DNA from: Rhodocollybia butyracea
Lineage: Eukaryota; Basidiomycota; Agaricomycetes; Agaricales; Omphalotaceae
DNA length: 28,931 bases
NCBI GenBank assembly: GCA_015501585.1
Contig: JADNRY010000735.1
Coordinates: 1-28,931, forward strand
Reading direction: 5' to 3'
The notes below the pieces were generated by a model, which saw nothing but the letters and a program-made list of their open reading frames with translations, had not been told where the DNA came from and ran no database searches. The position numbers and the translations under genes were made by a program. Shown here piece after piece: positions 9,659 to 17,978 of the stretch. The first letter of the stretch is position 1. Every line of letters begins with the position of its first letter.

Positions 9659-10391
9659 TAGAGATGTCCACGAGTCTGGATCCAAGTATACTTGGATCCG
9701 GCGCGCAAGTACCTGTGGCCCAAAAGCCTTGACTTGTGACCTGCGGAAGATCCGTGGGAAACGGATCTTTGACTCGCAGGTAAATTACCTGCGAGTTCGC
9801 AAGTACCTGCAGGTATTTGTGTATTTATGTATTTATGTATTTATGTATTTATGCCAAAGAGTGTACTAATAATCATTAATAAAGTACTTACCTGTTTTAT
9901 GATACATACCATTTATAAAACATTGTACTGTAACTGTCTACTATTAGTTCATACTTAGTTATGAAGTAAATATGTACTGACAGAAAGGTTTTACATTGTA
10001 GACAGCTCACGGCGATGGGGCGCTTAAATTAGCGCCAAACGTCGTGAGCTGTCTACAACCTCAAACATATGTGCCAGTACTTGATGAGTACTATAATAAA
10101 CATGATACTATGAATTACTGTAAGTTTTGAGTGTTAACTGACAAATATTGTTGCTTGTACTATAAATTTTGAGCACTAATTAACAAATGTATGGGTTTAC
10201 ATTGCTTGTACAAGTCATAAAAATACCCGCAAGTACCTGCAAGTCAGCTGAAATTCTCCAAAGTCTGACCTGTGACCTGCGCCGGACCCGTGGGAAACGG
10301 ATCCTGGGATCCGCAGGTCACATACTCGCAGGTTTTCCCACGGATCTTACCTGTGAGTACCTGTAGAGACCTGGACTCGTGGACATCTCTA
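9659..10391 (+). mobile_element. hAT-type MITE, copy A (733 bp)
   Basis: The ends are inverted: TAGAGATGTCCACGAGTC at the left and its complement at the right, with flanking 8-bp duplications CATCACGG. TAGAG-type termini plus an 8-bp duplication indicate the hAT superfamily; with no transposase inside, it is a non-autonomous MITE. The subterminal zones are packed with short palindromes and repeats of the CAAGTACYTG/GCAGGT kind, and GATCCGTGGGAAACGGATC. The centre carries a hairpin (9997-10057) and there is a tandem (GTATTTAT)n at about 9824-9855. It interrupts a Gypsy gag; element plus one duplication is 741 bp, so the gag frame is the same on both sides. Confidence 0.9.
9997..10057. repeat. 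Central hairpin of MITE A
   Basis: TGTAGACAGCTCACGGCG... pairs with ...CGTGAGCTGTCTACA, arms of about 28 bp around a short AAA-type loop with a few mismatches. The same hairpin is found in copies B and C at equivalent positions. Confidence 0.85.
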
Positions 10392-10672
10392 CATCACGGA
10401 TGCTCCAAACACCGGATGATGCAACAATGCAGAAACGGTTCATTGAGGGATTACCCTTCAATATTATCAGGCAACTCATGAATGAGGGGATCATTCCGGA
10501 GTATGCCAAATTAGAAGTGATGATCAGAGCCGTCGCGTGCATTGAGGACCACACGGCCCTCACTAACTATTATGTCTCATCTAGGAATAGAGATGATGCA
10601 CAATCATTGGAAAACCCTGATGAATCAGATACTGAGAACATTGGATATGTTCTTGAGCCTATTGAGGAGGAC
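10392..10672 (+). pseudogene. Second Gypsy gag, C-terminal part after MITE A
   Basis: This continues the capsid homology after MITE A in the same frame (codon starts at positions equal to 2 modulo 3): RMLQTPDDATMQKRFIEGLP, IIRQLMNEGI, AKLEVMIRAV, ending ...GYVLEPIEED, where MITE B begins and supplies a stop codon. DDATMQKRFIEGLP followed by a helix is typical of the C-terminal capsid lobe of fungal Gypsy Gag. Nothing recognisable of protease or polymerase follows, so the rest of this element is missing or was moved by the rearrangement described for MITEs B and C. Confidence 0.7.
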
Positions 10673-11307
10673 TAGAGATGTCCACGAGTCCGGATCCAAG
10701 TACTTGTGGCCTAAAAGGCCTGACTCGTGGGAAACGGGTCACTGACTCGCAAGTATTATCTGCAAGTACTTGCGGGTCTCACAAGTACTTGTGGATCTGC
10801 ACACTAATCAAGTAGTTACAGCTATATTCACAAGTTCTACCATTATTTACTTGCATACAGTGATTGTACAGTGTATAATGCTATTAAAAACCTGTACTTT
10901 ACTTGTTACACTAATTTCATACTATGGTATGAAGTAAAAATGTACTGACAGTTAGGCTTTGGATTGTAGACAGCCTACGGCGATTGGGCGCTAAAATAAG
11001 CGCTCAGTCGCTGTGAGCTGTCTACAACCTCAAACATGTGTGGCAGTACTTGATAAGTACTATAATAAATATGATACTATGAATTACTGTAAGTTTTGAT
11101 CACCAACAACAAATATATGAGTTCATATTGCTTGCACAAGTCACACAAGTACTTGCAAGTCAACCAAAAATTGCAAATGGCTGACTTGTGACCCGCGCCT
11201 GACCCGTGGGAAACGGATCCTGGGATCCACGAGTCACATACTTGCGGGTTTTCCCACAGATCTTACCTGCGAGTACTTGTGAAGACTTGGACTTGTGGAC
11301 ATCTCTA
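10673..11307 (+). mobile_element. hAT-type MITE, copy B (635 bp), chimeric flanks
   Basis: It has the same termini as copy A (TAGAGATGTCCACGAGTC and complement), the same palindromic subterminal repeats and a central hairpin at 10965-11026. It lies in the same orientation as A. The flanking 8-mers do not match each other: AGGAGGAC on the left, GTTCATAG on the right. The right 8-mer is the reverse complement of the 8-mer to the right of copy C, which points to inversion between B and C. Confidence 0.88.
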
Positions 11308-11940
11308 GTTCATAGTACTTCTCTGTTAAAGGGAAGTGTTTGGAACTGTTAGCCTAGTGTGCTAGCTTTCTAATGACACTACTATCATATAAGTTGAGTC
11401 AGCTAGCCTAGTATCTATAAGTGTATTTCTTTCTAGAGTACCTTTGGCCGATGTTCTATAATCTCTTGGGAGGTGGTGCACTTCTGTGTACTGGTAAGTC
11501 TCCCTTACAGTCTGTGCTAGCCTTGGCATGCAATTTATAATATTTGGGTTATCTTCAGTGACACGGTACCAAGTCTTAGTCAAATTTGCTAGTTGACTCC
11601 ATCAGATGGTATCTCCGCTTCATTCCTGGCAGACCGTGGCTTTGGAATATCTTGATTCCCTTGTAGATCATCAGATCTCTAGTATTCTGGTAAGCTAGCT
11701 GATTCTAAGTACAAGGTTTGCCTTCCCTCTTTGAATATATCCCTGGGTGGTACATCCACTAGCTCTTATCCCACTTTGAGACATCCCTTTTGTAGAGTGG
11801 TAAGCTCCTGAGTAGAAACTAGGTTGACTAGCCTAGTGTTAACATCTCTGGGCACCTCAAGTATCCCTGCTAGCTTGGCTTCCAGCTACACTTGTAGGTG
11901 TACTGTAATGGCTAGCTAAGTATTGTTGTTAAGACACTAA
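11308..11940 (-). repeat. Repeat R1, copy 3, first half (inverted segment)
   Basis: Matches 8140-8640 of R1 copy 2 in the same orientation (for example CATCTCTGGGCACC...GTATCCCTGCTAGCTTGGCT and TAAGTATTGTTGTTAAG), i.e. R1 on the minus strand. Its continuation is found at 13513-14690 on the plus strand, so the two halves of one R1 copy now have opposite orientation. It is more diverged than copies 1 and 2 are from each other. Confidence 0.7.
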
Positions 11941-12473
11941 GGGCCTGTTCAGCAACACAAATCTGGATTTTGTGTGATTTTGCCAGAGGCAAGATTTCGA
12001 AGACTTATATAAAATGTTCGGATCAGCTGGCCAGTCGCCATGACTCTGGAAATGTCATAAAATGACATAACTCCTGCCTGACATGTTGGACATTCCTCTC
12101 GCTGTCCCGCAAGTCGTCCCGACCACTCTCAATGATGCCACACAGTGACCAACACGTTCTGGTCATCATCTTTCAAGTTTAATGTAATTGTATATTATTG
12201 TTAAAGTGATTTTATTCCTCTATATTGTCTAAGCAAGTGAAACCTAAAGTAAAAACTACATTTGAGAGCGGCGGGCATGTCTGAGCATTGAGCGGGGTGT
12301 TGACCTCAACATGGAAGAAACGTCTGACAGGCTGTGACAGCATGCGCGTTTACACGGAGCGCTCAACTGGCTGATCCGAGTAATACTTACAAATGCTTGA
12401 TGGCTTTTTTATATGGTGGCAATACCTGGCAAAATCCAAACAAAATCTGAGATTCGTGTTGCTGAACAGGCCC
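11941..12473. mobile_element. Tourist/PIF-Harbinger-type MITE (533 bp, TAA duplication)
   Basis: The left end GGGCCTGTTCAGCAACAC is mirrored by GTGTTGCTGAACAGGCCC at the right end, and the inverted similarity extends imperfectly to about 45 bp (…TTTTGCC / GGCAAAA…). The element is flanked by TAA on both sides (11938-11940 and 12474-12476). A 3-bp TWA duplication and GGGCCTGTT termini are characteristic of PIF/Harbinger elements and their Tourist MITEs. There is no transposase. It interrupts R1 copy 3, as the alignment to copy 2 resumes on the far side. Confidence 0.85.
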
Positions 12474-12476
12474 TAA

Positions 12477-12844
12477 GCTTCTGCTACAACATCGCTAAAT
12501 CAGCGGAAATCATAAATACGCTTGCATCAGTTACAATCATCTCATGGTCAATACTGCCCCATACAACACACGGTAAGCAGCTCCAATCATTCTGCAATCT
12601 CGCAGGTCTTTGTACTGCCTTGTGATATTAGTATGATAGTTGCCAATCATTATACGGCATATGGACTCTTTGTATTCATACTTGGTCCATACATGAGAAT
12701 AGGATTGAATGACAAGAAAATCTGACAATATATGAGCTTCTAATGAGAGTGGGCTATCATGCTTAGGCGGGCCCCATTCATCTGTATTATTGTACATTGT
12801 CAGCTTGCGGCGAAATTGTTCTCCCCCCCCTAGTACATTATAAC
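12477..12844 (-). other. Unrecognised coding-like fragment inside the inverted segment
   Basis: On the minus strand a frame is open from inside MITE C to 12537. Excluding MITE-derived codons, it reads from about 12840 with GGGEQFRRKLTMYNNTDEWG, PPKHDSPLSLEAHILSDFLV, HVWTKYEYKESICRIMIG and ITRQYKDLRDCRMIGAAYRV. The composition looks like real protein but I cannot name a family. Before the inversion it would have been on the plus strand, upstream of R1 copy 3 and downstream of the gag. It has no credible start and contains a poly-C run at 12823-12830. It may be a piece of a retroelement polyprotein or a gene fragment. Confidence 0.35.
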
Positions 12845-13512
12845 TAGAGATGTCCACGAGTCCAAGTCTTCACAGGTACTCACAGGTAAGATCCATGGGA
12901 AAACTCGCAAGTATCTGACTCGCAGATCCCAAGATCCGTTTCCCATGGGTCAGCCACGGGTCACAAGTCAGGCTTTGGGAAATTTCGGTTGACTTGCAAG
13001 TACTTGCCTGACTTGTGAACTCATATATTTATTTATTGGTGATCAAAACTTACAGTAATTAACAGTATCATATTTATTATAGTACTTAACAAGTACTGCC
13101 ACACATGTTTGAGGTTGTAAACAGCTCACGGCGATTGGGCGCTAAAAATTAGCGCCCAATCGCCGTGAGCTGTCTACAATCCAAAACTTAACTGTCAGTA
13201 CATTTTTACTTCATAACATAGTATGAAATTAGTGTAGCAAGTAAAGTACAGGTTTTTGATAGCACTATACACTGTACAAGCAATGTATGCAAGTAAATAA
13301 TGGTAAATACTTGTGACTATAGCTCTAATTACTTGTTTAATAGACAGATCCACAAGTACTTGTATGACCTGCAAGTACTTGTGGATAATACTTGCAAGTC
13401 AATGACCTGTTTCCCACGAGTCATCCACGGGTCACAAGTCAAGCCTTATAGGCCGCAAGTACTTGCGCCACGGGTCGCAAGTATACTTGACCCGGACTCG
13501 TGGACATCTCTA
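12845..13512 (-). mobile_element. hAT-type MITE, copy C (668 bp), opposite orientation to A and B
   Basis: The termini are TAGAGATGTCCACGAGTC and complement. Its left subterminal zone matches the right zone of B reverse-complemented (for example ATCCGTTTCCCATGGGTCAG against CTGACCCGTGGGAAACGGAT), showing reversed orientation. The central hairpin at 13116-13178 is the best preserved of the three, with arms CAGCTCACGGCGATTGGGCG and complement. The flanks ATTATAAC (left) and CTATGAAC (right) differ; the right one complements the right flank of B. Confidence 0.88.
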
Positions 13513-14690
13513 CTATGAACTAGCCAACACCACTTTAACATCCTGAGTAAGATGGAGGGAAGCAAGTATGCAAGGTACAAGCACCACTGCCTGAAAGATG
13601 AACCTGCGGACTGCAGGGCAGATTATCATCTAGGACCAAAGGACTTTAACCATTTTAATTTATACAAGTTACTACCTGATTTGGACATACATAGTAGTTT
13701 GGACAGTTTTACCATATCCTATATACCCTTTATGGTGACAAGTTTCCTTTCCTAGCCCTCTCTCTGTCTCTCTCTCTCAGTTTCTCTCTTATAGTCTGTA
13801 TGTTTTGTATCTTTTTGTATTAAACTCTCTCTTTTCTCTATATAAGCTTAGGGTATTTAAGTAGAAATACAAGTTACCCGCCACCTCCAAAGTACAAGAT
13901 TGGTAGTTGTTTCTTCAATTAGAAGTTATTGCCCCACATTATATGTTAGAGAGTGCTGGCACTGCCAACTCATGACATATAGCTACTTTAATAAGGACTG
14001 ATACTTTGCCACTGAACCTTGTGCCCACTTGAGTTTCTGGTTAGGACTTTAAGTGTGTAATTATAACCAAGTTAAATCTAGTTGCTTACTTAGAGGGGAC
14101 AGTTTCTAGTAAGGGATTATTTGTCTCCAGAGTGAGGGTTCCTTAGCTAGCTGAAAAGTTAGTGAGCCACTAAGAGTGTGGTACAAGTTCCTGGTAATTT
14201 GGTATTACCTTCAGTTTAGTAGCTTAACCCAGAGTTTGGTTAGGGACTTTACAGCAATTTGCTAGCTGGTGCCAGAGTTTGCCCAGGAGTGTTTGAAAGC
14301 TTTGTAGTTTGACGACTAGTCAGAGCCAGAGTTTGCCTGGGAGTATTCTTACTTTGTTTGTTCACATCCCCACTTCACACACACACCCACACATTGTTCA
14401 CACTATGACTTAGTTGAGCTAGCTCTGTCTGCAGAGCTTAATTGATATAGTCACCATGCTAGCCTTATACTCAGTACTGGAGTTTATGTTAGCTAGCTTA
14501 ATCCTATCTTATTGTTATCCTGGAAGAATCTCTGACAACTCAACCTTGCTCCTAAATTTGATAGTCTGTTTTAGTGCAGCATTGTTCATTAGTTGTTACA
14601 GTTGTTTTGTAATGCATTTCAAAGACCAGTACATACTAGACCAATTACCAAGTAGTCCCAAGAGAGACCAAGATAGATTCGGCCTATGAA
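13513..14690 (+). repeat. Repeat R1, copy 3, second half
   Basis: Matches 2010-3480 at lower identity: CCTTTATGG...AGTTTCCTTTC, pyrimidine tract, TTTTTGTATTAAACTCTCTCT, TATATAAGC, CAAGTTACCCGCCACCTCC, GAGTGAGGGTTCCTTAG, repeated CCAGAGTTTG(G/C)C boxes, and near the end AATCTCTGACAAC...TTGATAGTCTG. The beginning (AACTAGCC...TTTAACATCCTGAG) aligns to about 8100-8050 of copy 2 read on the minus strand, which is precisely where the first half (11308-11940) stops. Small open frames within it (13552-13755, 14456-14689) have no recognisable product. Confidence 0.7.
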
Positions 14691-15148
14691 GGGTGGAAGA
14701 GTATAGAGACAAGAAGAGTACTAAGACATAACTTAGTTGGACAGAGTGTATTGGTTATCCAAGTTGATATTCAAACTGAGGTGTACCATACAAAGTACTA
14801 CTACTTATATACTTATGGAAAAGACAATAGTCGGAGATGAGTTCAGAAGACTGAAGTAAGTAATATTAATATAAGACAATAGAACTGAATGGTTTGGGAA
14901 GGTAATAGAGTCATAAGATAATAAGGACCAATAATGTGATAGTCCAAGTGAGGCTGATATCTTCCAATATTGGATGAAGATAAGATGTAAGAGATAAGAT
15001 GAAGAGATAAAGGAATAGATGAGATAAGTATTGGAAAGGAATTGGAGAGATGCCAGAATGATGGCTGTAATGATCCAAAGGTGATCCGAGACTCAGCGAG
15101 TCGGCATGATGGTAACATGAACCAGGAGAATAAATGATGTCCTTACTG
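14691..15148. other. Non-coding spacer with GATA-rich low complexity
   Basis: I see no gene here. Around 14978-15030 there is a purine-rich stretch with repeated GATAAG/GATAAA. This might bind GATA factors but is more simply low-complexity sequence. The stretch ends at the TTATA target site of the Copia element. Confidence 0.5.
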
Positions 15149-15153
15149 TTATA
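15149..15153. repeat. Target-site duplication of the Copia element, left copy (TTATA)
   Basis: TTATA precedes the 5' LTR and recurs at 21899-21903 after the 3' LTR; 5 bp is the usual size for LTR-retrotransposon integration. Confidence 0.92.
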
Positions 15154-15669
15154 TGTTGAAACTAGATTACCGCTTATGAGTCGTATCTAATCAGTGATGT
15201 GAGTCGACTAGACGCACTTGCTATACGATCAATGAACTGTCGATATATGCTATGTTGAAACTCACCCTCAAACTCTAGACGCAGCCTCTACACAGGTTCG
15301 TATAGATGTAGTCAATTATGCCATTCGCTATTAGTCTTATGATACATAGCTTGTACGCTGCCTTGCAGTACCTATGAACAATACCTATAGAATTACCATA
15401 CGGACTCCATCTTCTAGGGTACATTATGCACATGTATATGCACTATGTTTAGCAGTACGACTCAAGTAGACTCATACATTGTTATAGGGTTTATTATATT
15501 CTGTAGTATAAATACTGTAGATATTTTCCTGTAACAATAACCAAGAATCCTACTATTCGTCTGGACACTTGTTCTGCTCTCAACAAGCACTCTTACAACT
15601 CCTGTAACATCCTTACACTCTCAGGTGAGTATGCTGTTGACCTTGTGTTGACTGACCGCTGTTTCTACA
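15154..15669 (+). repeat. 5' LTR of the Copia element
   Basis: Starts TGTTGAAACTAG and ends GTTTCTACA. TATAAATA at 15507-15514 is a good TATA box for the element promoter. Near the 3' end CAG|GTGAGT (donor GT at 15625) is a consensus splice donor. TGTTGAAACT recurs inside the LTR at about 15253. The 3' LTR has the same length and differs at four sites. Confidence 0.95.
15507..15514 (+). promoter_or_regulatory. TATA box of the 5' LTR
   Basis: TATAAATA sits about 110 bp before the LTR splice-donor motif, an appropriate place for the U3 promoter of the genomic RNA. The same sequence is in the 3' LTR. Confidence 0.55.
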
Positions 15670-15684
15670 GGTTATGGGCCCCGG
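15670..15684 (+). other. Primer-binding site, half initiator tRNA-Met type
   Basis: GGTTATGGGCCCCGG directly follows the 5' LTR. Its complement contains GGGCCCATAACC, which corresponds to the anticodon arm (CAU) of initiator tRNA-Met rather than to the tRNA 3' end. Drosophila copia and some fungal elements prime from a cleaved half of this tRNA; assignment is by sequence resemblance. Confidence 0.7.
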
Positions 15685-16412
15685 ATCGCTTCAACACATG
15701 TTGTGCCCTCCATTGTGCTTACTGCACTTGGTTAGACAGTGTTCAATGAATGTCCAATGCTCATTCCTGGAGTGTACAAAGTTCGCGTGTTGTGCATAGC
15801 TGGTCATGGTACATGGTAACATTCATGGATCGCATTTCTCTCCATTCCTGCATTGTTCAAAAATATACATGACTTTGCACACTGACACACACATGTATTT
15901 ACATAGGCACCCGATGATCGAACGAACTGTTTAAGGGCTTTGCTGTGATGGCATTCCCTTTAGGGTTTTATTCCCTACCAGGTAGACTTGGGGTCACCGC
16001 TATAATAGCCATAAAAGTGTTCATGTGCATCCGCTGGCAAACTGGGAACGATCATTGGGTTCTTGGCTTTCGTAGAATAATTGTACATACACATTACCTA
16101 CCTGCTGCTTGCCTTAAGTTCTTCACATGCTGAAGGGATACTGTTCGATTGTGCTGCAAAGCACATCTGAACGTTGACTGAACGCATATTCTTGGCATTC
16201 AGTTACCCTATTTGTGTTCCAATCAACTTAAGTGACTGAGTCCGAATTGGAATGATCGGATCAGTGGATGGAAAATGGATGGATAATTATATGCGATCAA
16301 CACTGAAAACACTTGTCACGGGTTTCCGACTTTGTTGTTGTGATCTGTGTTCATAACTTGTGGAAGCACGTCACTGACTGTTGCTCTACTTTTTCTAGAA
16401 CCTTATCAAAAC
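15685..16412 (+). other. Copia leader, possibly an intron (15625-16398)
   Basis: No coding sequence is recognised between the primer-binding site and the gag start at 16413; small upstream open frames (for example 15945-16133) look spurious. The stretch CACTGACTGTTGCTCTACTTTTTCTAG at about 16372-16398 has branch-point and polypyrimidine character and an AG 14 nt before the gag ATG. With the LTR donor at 15625 it would define a 774-bp leader intron. The intron call is inference. Confidence 0.4.
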
Positions 16413-17978
16413 ATGTCTCTCTCAAACCTCTCTAGTGTTCCTCTCCTCAATGGGGCTAACTACCCCTCCTGGTCCAGTTCAATGACAGCGCTCCTTAGAG
16501 CCTCTCGTTGTTGGTCCGTTGTATGTGGACGAATCCCTCGACCCAAACCAACATACCGAAAACCCACATCTGATGAAATTGCCGCAAGGACTTACAAGGC
16601 TAATGAAGATGTTGAGACCACCACTGCTGAACGGCAGAAAGAGATTGATGACTGGGACAGTCTTGACAACCAAGCCATGGGCTTAATTGCCCTCCGACTT
16701 CCTGATGACATCAGGGCTACTGTCCTAAAGTCTGAATCTGGCGAAACTTGGGAAGAAATCAAAAAGATCTACGGCAAACCCGGCTCTGCCGGCACTTTTG
16801 GCATCTTCAAAGAGGCCATTAACTTCCAAATTGACGGAAGAAACGACCCTACTCTTGCCCTAGCATCTTTAAACTCCACCTTCTCCCGCCTTGATGGCTC
16901 TGGTCTCATTCTTCCCGAACCGGTAAAAGCTATGATTCTCTTGGCCGCCTTACCTACTCAATGGGATAGTCTTGCAATGACAATCCTTTCTCGAGATGCT
17001 ACTCTTCTTACCCCGTCCAACATCATGCCGATTATTCAGGACGAGTACCGCCGCCGCCAATCCAACGCTACCTCGCTCGCGGCACGCATCTCCAGCATCA
17101 AATGTCAATCTGACTCCAAGTCCTCTTGGAATGATCAGAAGAAGAAGAAGGACACTAAGAAGGGAGCGCCTTACCCGGCAAGCAAACCTTCCAATGACTC
17201 GTCCTCTACTTCTGACAAAGACAAAAAGACATGCTGCGGAAAGAAAGGAGGAAAAGGCAAAGAAAAGGCTCATGAATCGGCTGAAGTGGAGACTTCCAAT
17301 GTCTCTAATTTCGCCACCTGCCTTGCCTCGCGCATTAACGACAGCTTCCTCCGTGAAGCCTCCCACGACTCCATCCTTGACAGGATGAAGATCGAGGAAG
17401 TAGAGGTCGATCTCTCTGATCACCTTTGGCCTCAGACTAAACTCGAAATGGACATTGACGAGGAAATGTATGGCTCTGGAGACGAGCGCCTTATTTTCTG
17501 GCAAGCTTCCCTTAATAGTCTTAAGGAAAAATTCACTGACCAATTGCACTCATTACAACAGATGTTCAATAATATGGCTGGAATATCAAACGGTCCAAAT
17601 GGACCTTATGTATCACATTCTCCATGCTTCTTGAACTCTGTACCTCCTAGCAAGGGTAAATTAAATAAAATGGTTTCTAATGATGTGCATGGTGCGAATA
17701 AGAACCTTAGTCAGATATTTAACACATGGCTGCTTGATTCCGGTGCATCTGGATATTTTACCCCTTATCGGCAAGACTTTGTGTCTTATAAAAAATTCAC
17801 ACATCCGATACCTGTCCAGACCGCTGACAAACGTACGTCAACCTTTATTGAAGGTGCCGGAACAGTCTACATAAGGCATGACAATGGCGAAGGGAAAATC
17901 CTCACGACTAAGTTACACCCAGTGTTTTACCAACTGCATTGCACACACCGACTTCTATCTGTTGGATTATTAAATTGA
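16413..17978 (+). CDS. Copia Gag and aspartic protease
   Basis: 521 codons from ATG 16413 to TGA 17976-17978. The start is chosen because the Gag homology begins there (VPLLNGANYPSW, the typical Copia Gag opening). The capsid region carries WDSLDNQAMGLIALRLPDDI, WEEIKKIYG and FSRLDGSG...LLAALPTQWDS (about residues 75-230). A Lys/Ser-rich linker follows with a degenerate knuckle (TCCGKKGG...AH; the HCCH set is incomplete). The retropepsin active site is TWLLDSGASGYFTPY with Asp442. The frame stops just after LLSVGLLN, the conserved end of the protease/pre-integrase block, but stays open beyond the TGA, so the protein is probably a truncation product of a longer polyprotein. Upstream frame to 16347 lacks ATG. 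Confidence 0.88.
   Translation: MSLSNLSSVPLLNGANYPSWSSSMTALLRASRCWSVVCGRIPRPKPTYRKPTSDEIAARTYKANEDVETTTAERQKEIDDWDSLDNQAMGLIALRLPDDIRATVLKSESGETWEEIKKIYGKPGSAGTFGIFKEAINFQIDGRNDPTLALASLNSTFSRLDGSGLILPEPVKAMILLAALPTQWDSLAMTILSRDATLLTPSNIMPIIQDEYRRRQSNATSLAARISSIKCQSDSKSSWNDQKKKKDTKKGAPYPASKPSNDSSSTSDKDKKTCCGKKGGKGKEKAHESAEVETSNVSNFATCLASRINDSFLREASHDSILDRMKIEEVEVDLSDHLWPQTKLEMDIDEEMYGSGDERLIFWQASLNSLKEKFTDQLHSLQQMFNNMAGISNGPNGPYVSHSPCFLNSVPPSKGKLNKMVSNDVHGANKNLSQIFNTWLLDSGASGYFTPYRQDFVSYKKFTHPIPVQTADKRTSTFIEGAGTVYIRHDNGEGKILTTKLHPVFYQLHCTHRLLSVGLLN

Noticed and set aside
9659..13512. CRISPR array suggested by repeated palindromic units
   Set aside because: The repeats are irregular, lie within MITEs with terminal inverted repeats, and the host is a eukaryote.
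14978..15030. GATA-factor binding array
   Set aside because: Simple purine-rich low complexity explains it; no adjacent gene.
16996..17388. 130-codon plus-strand frame overlapping gag
   Set aside because: Arg/Pro-rich out-of-frame shadow of gag, with no motif and no start context.
16950..17549. 199-codon minus-strand open frame
   Set aside because: Shadow of the Copia gag, which has strong family motifs on the plus strand.
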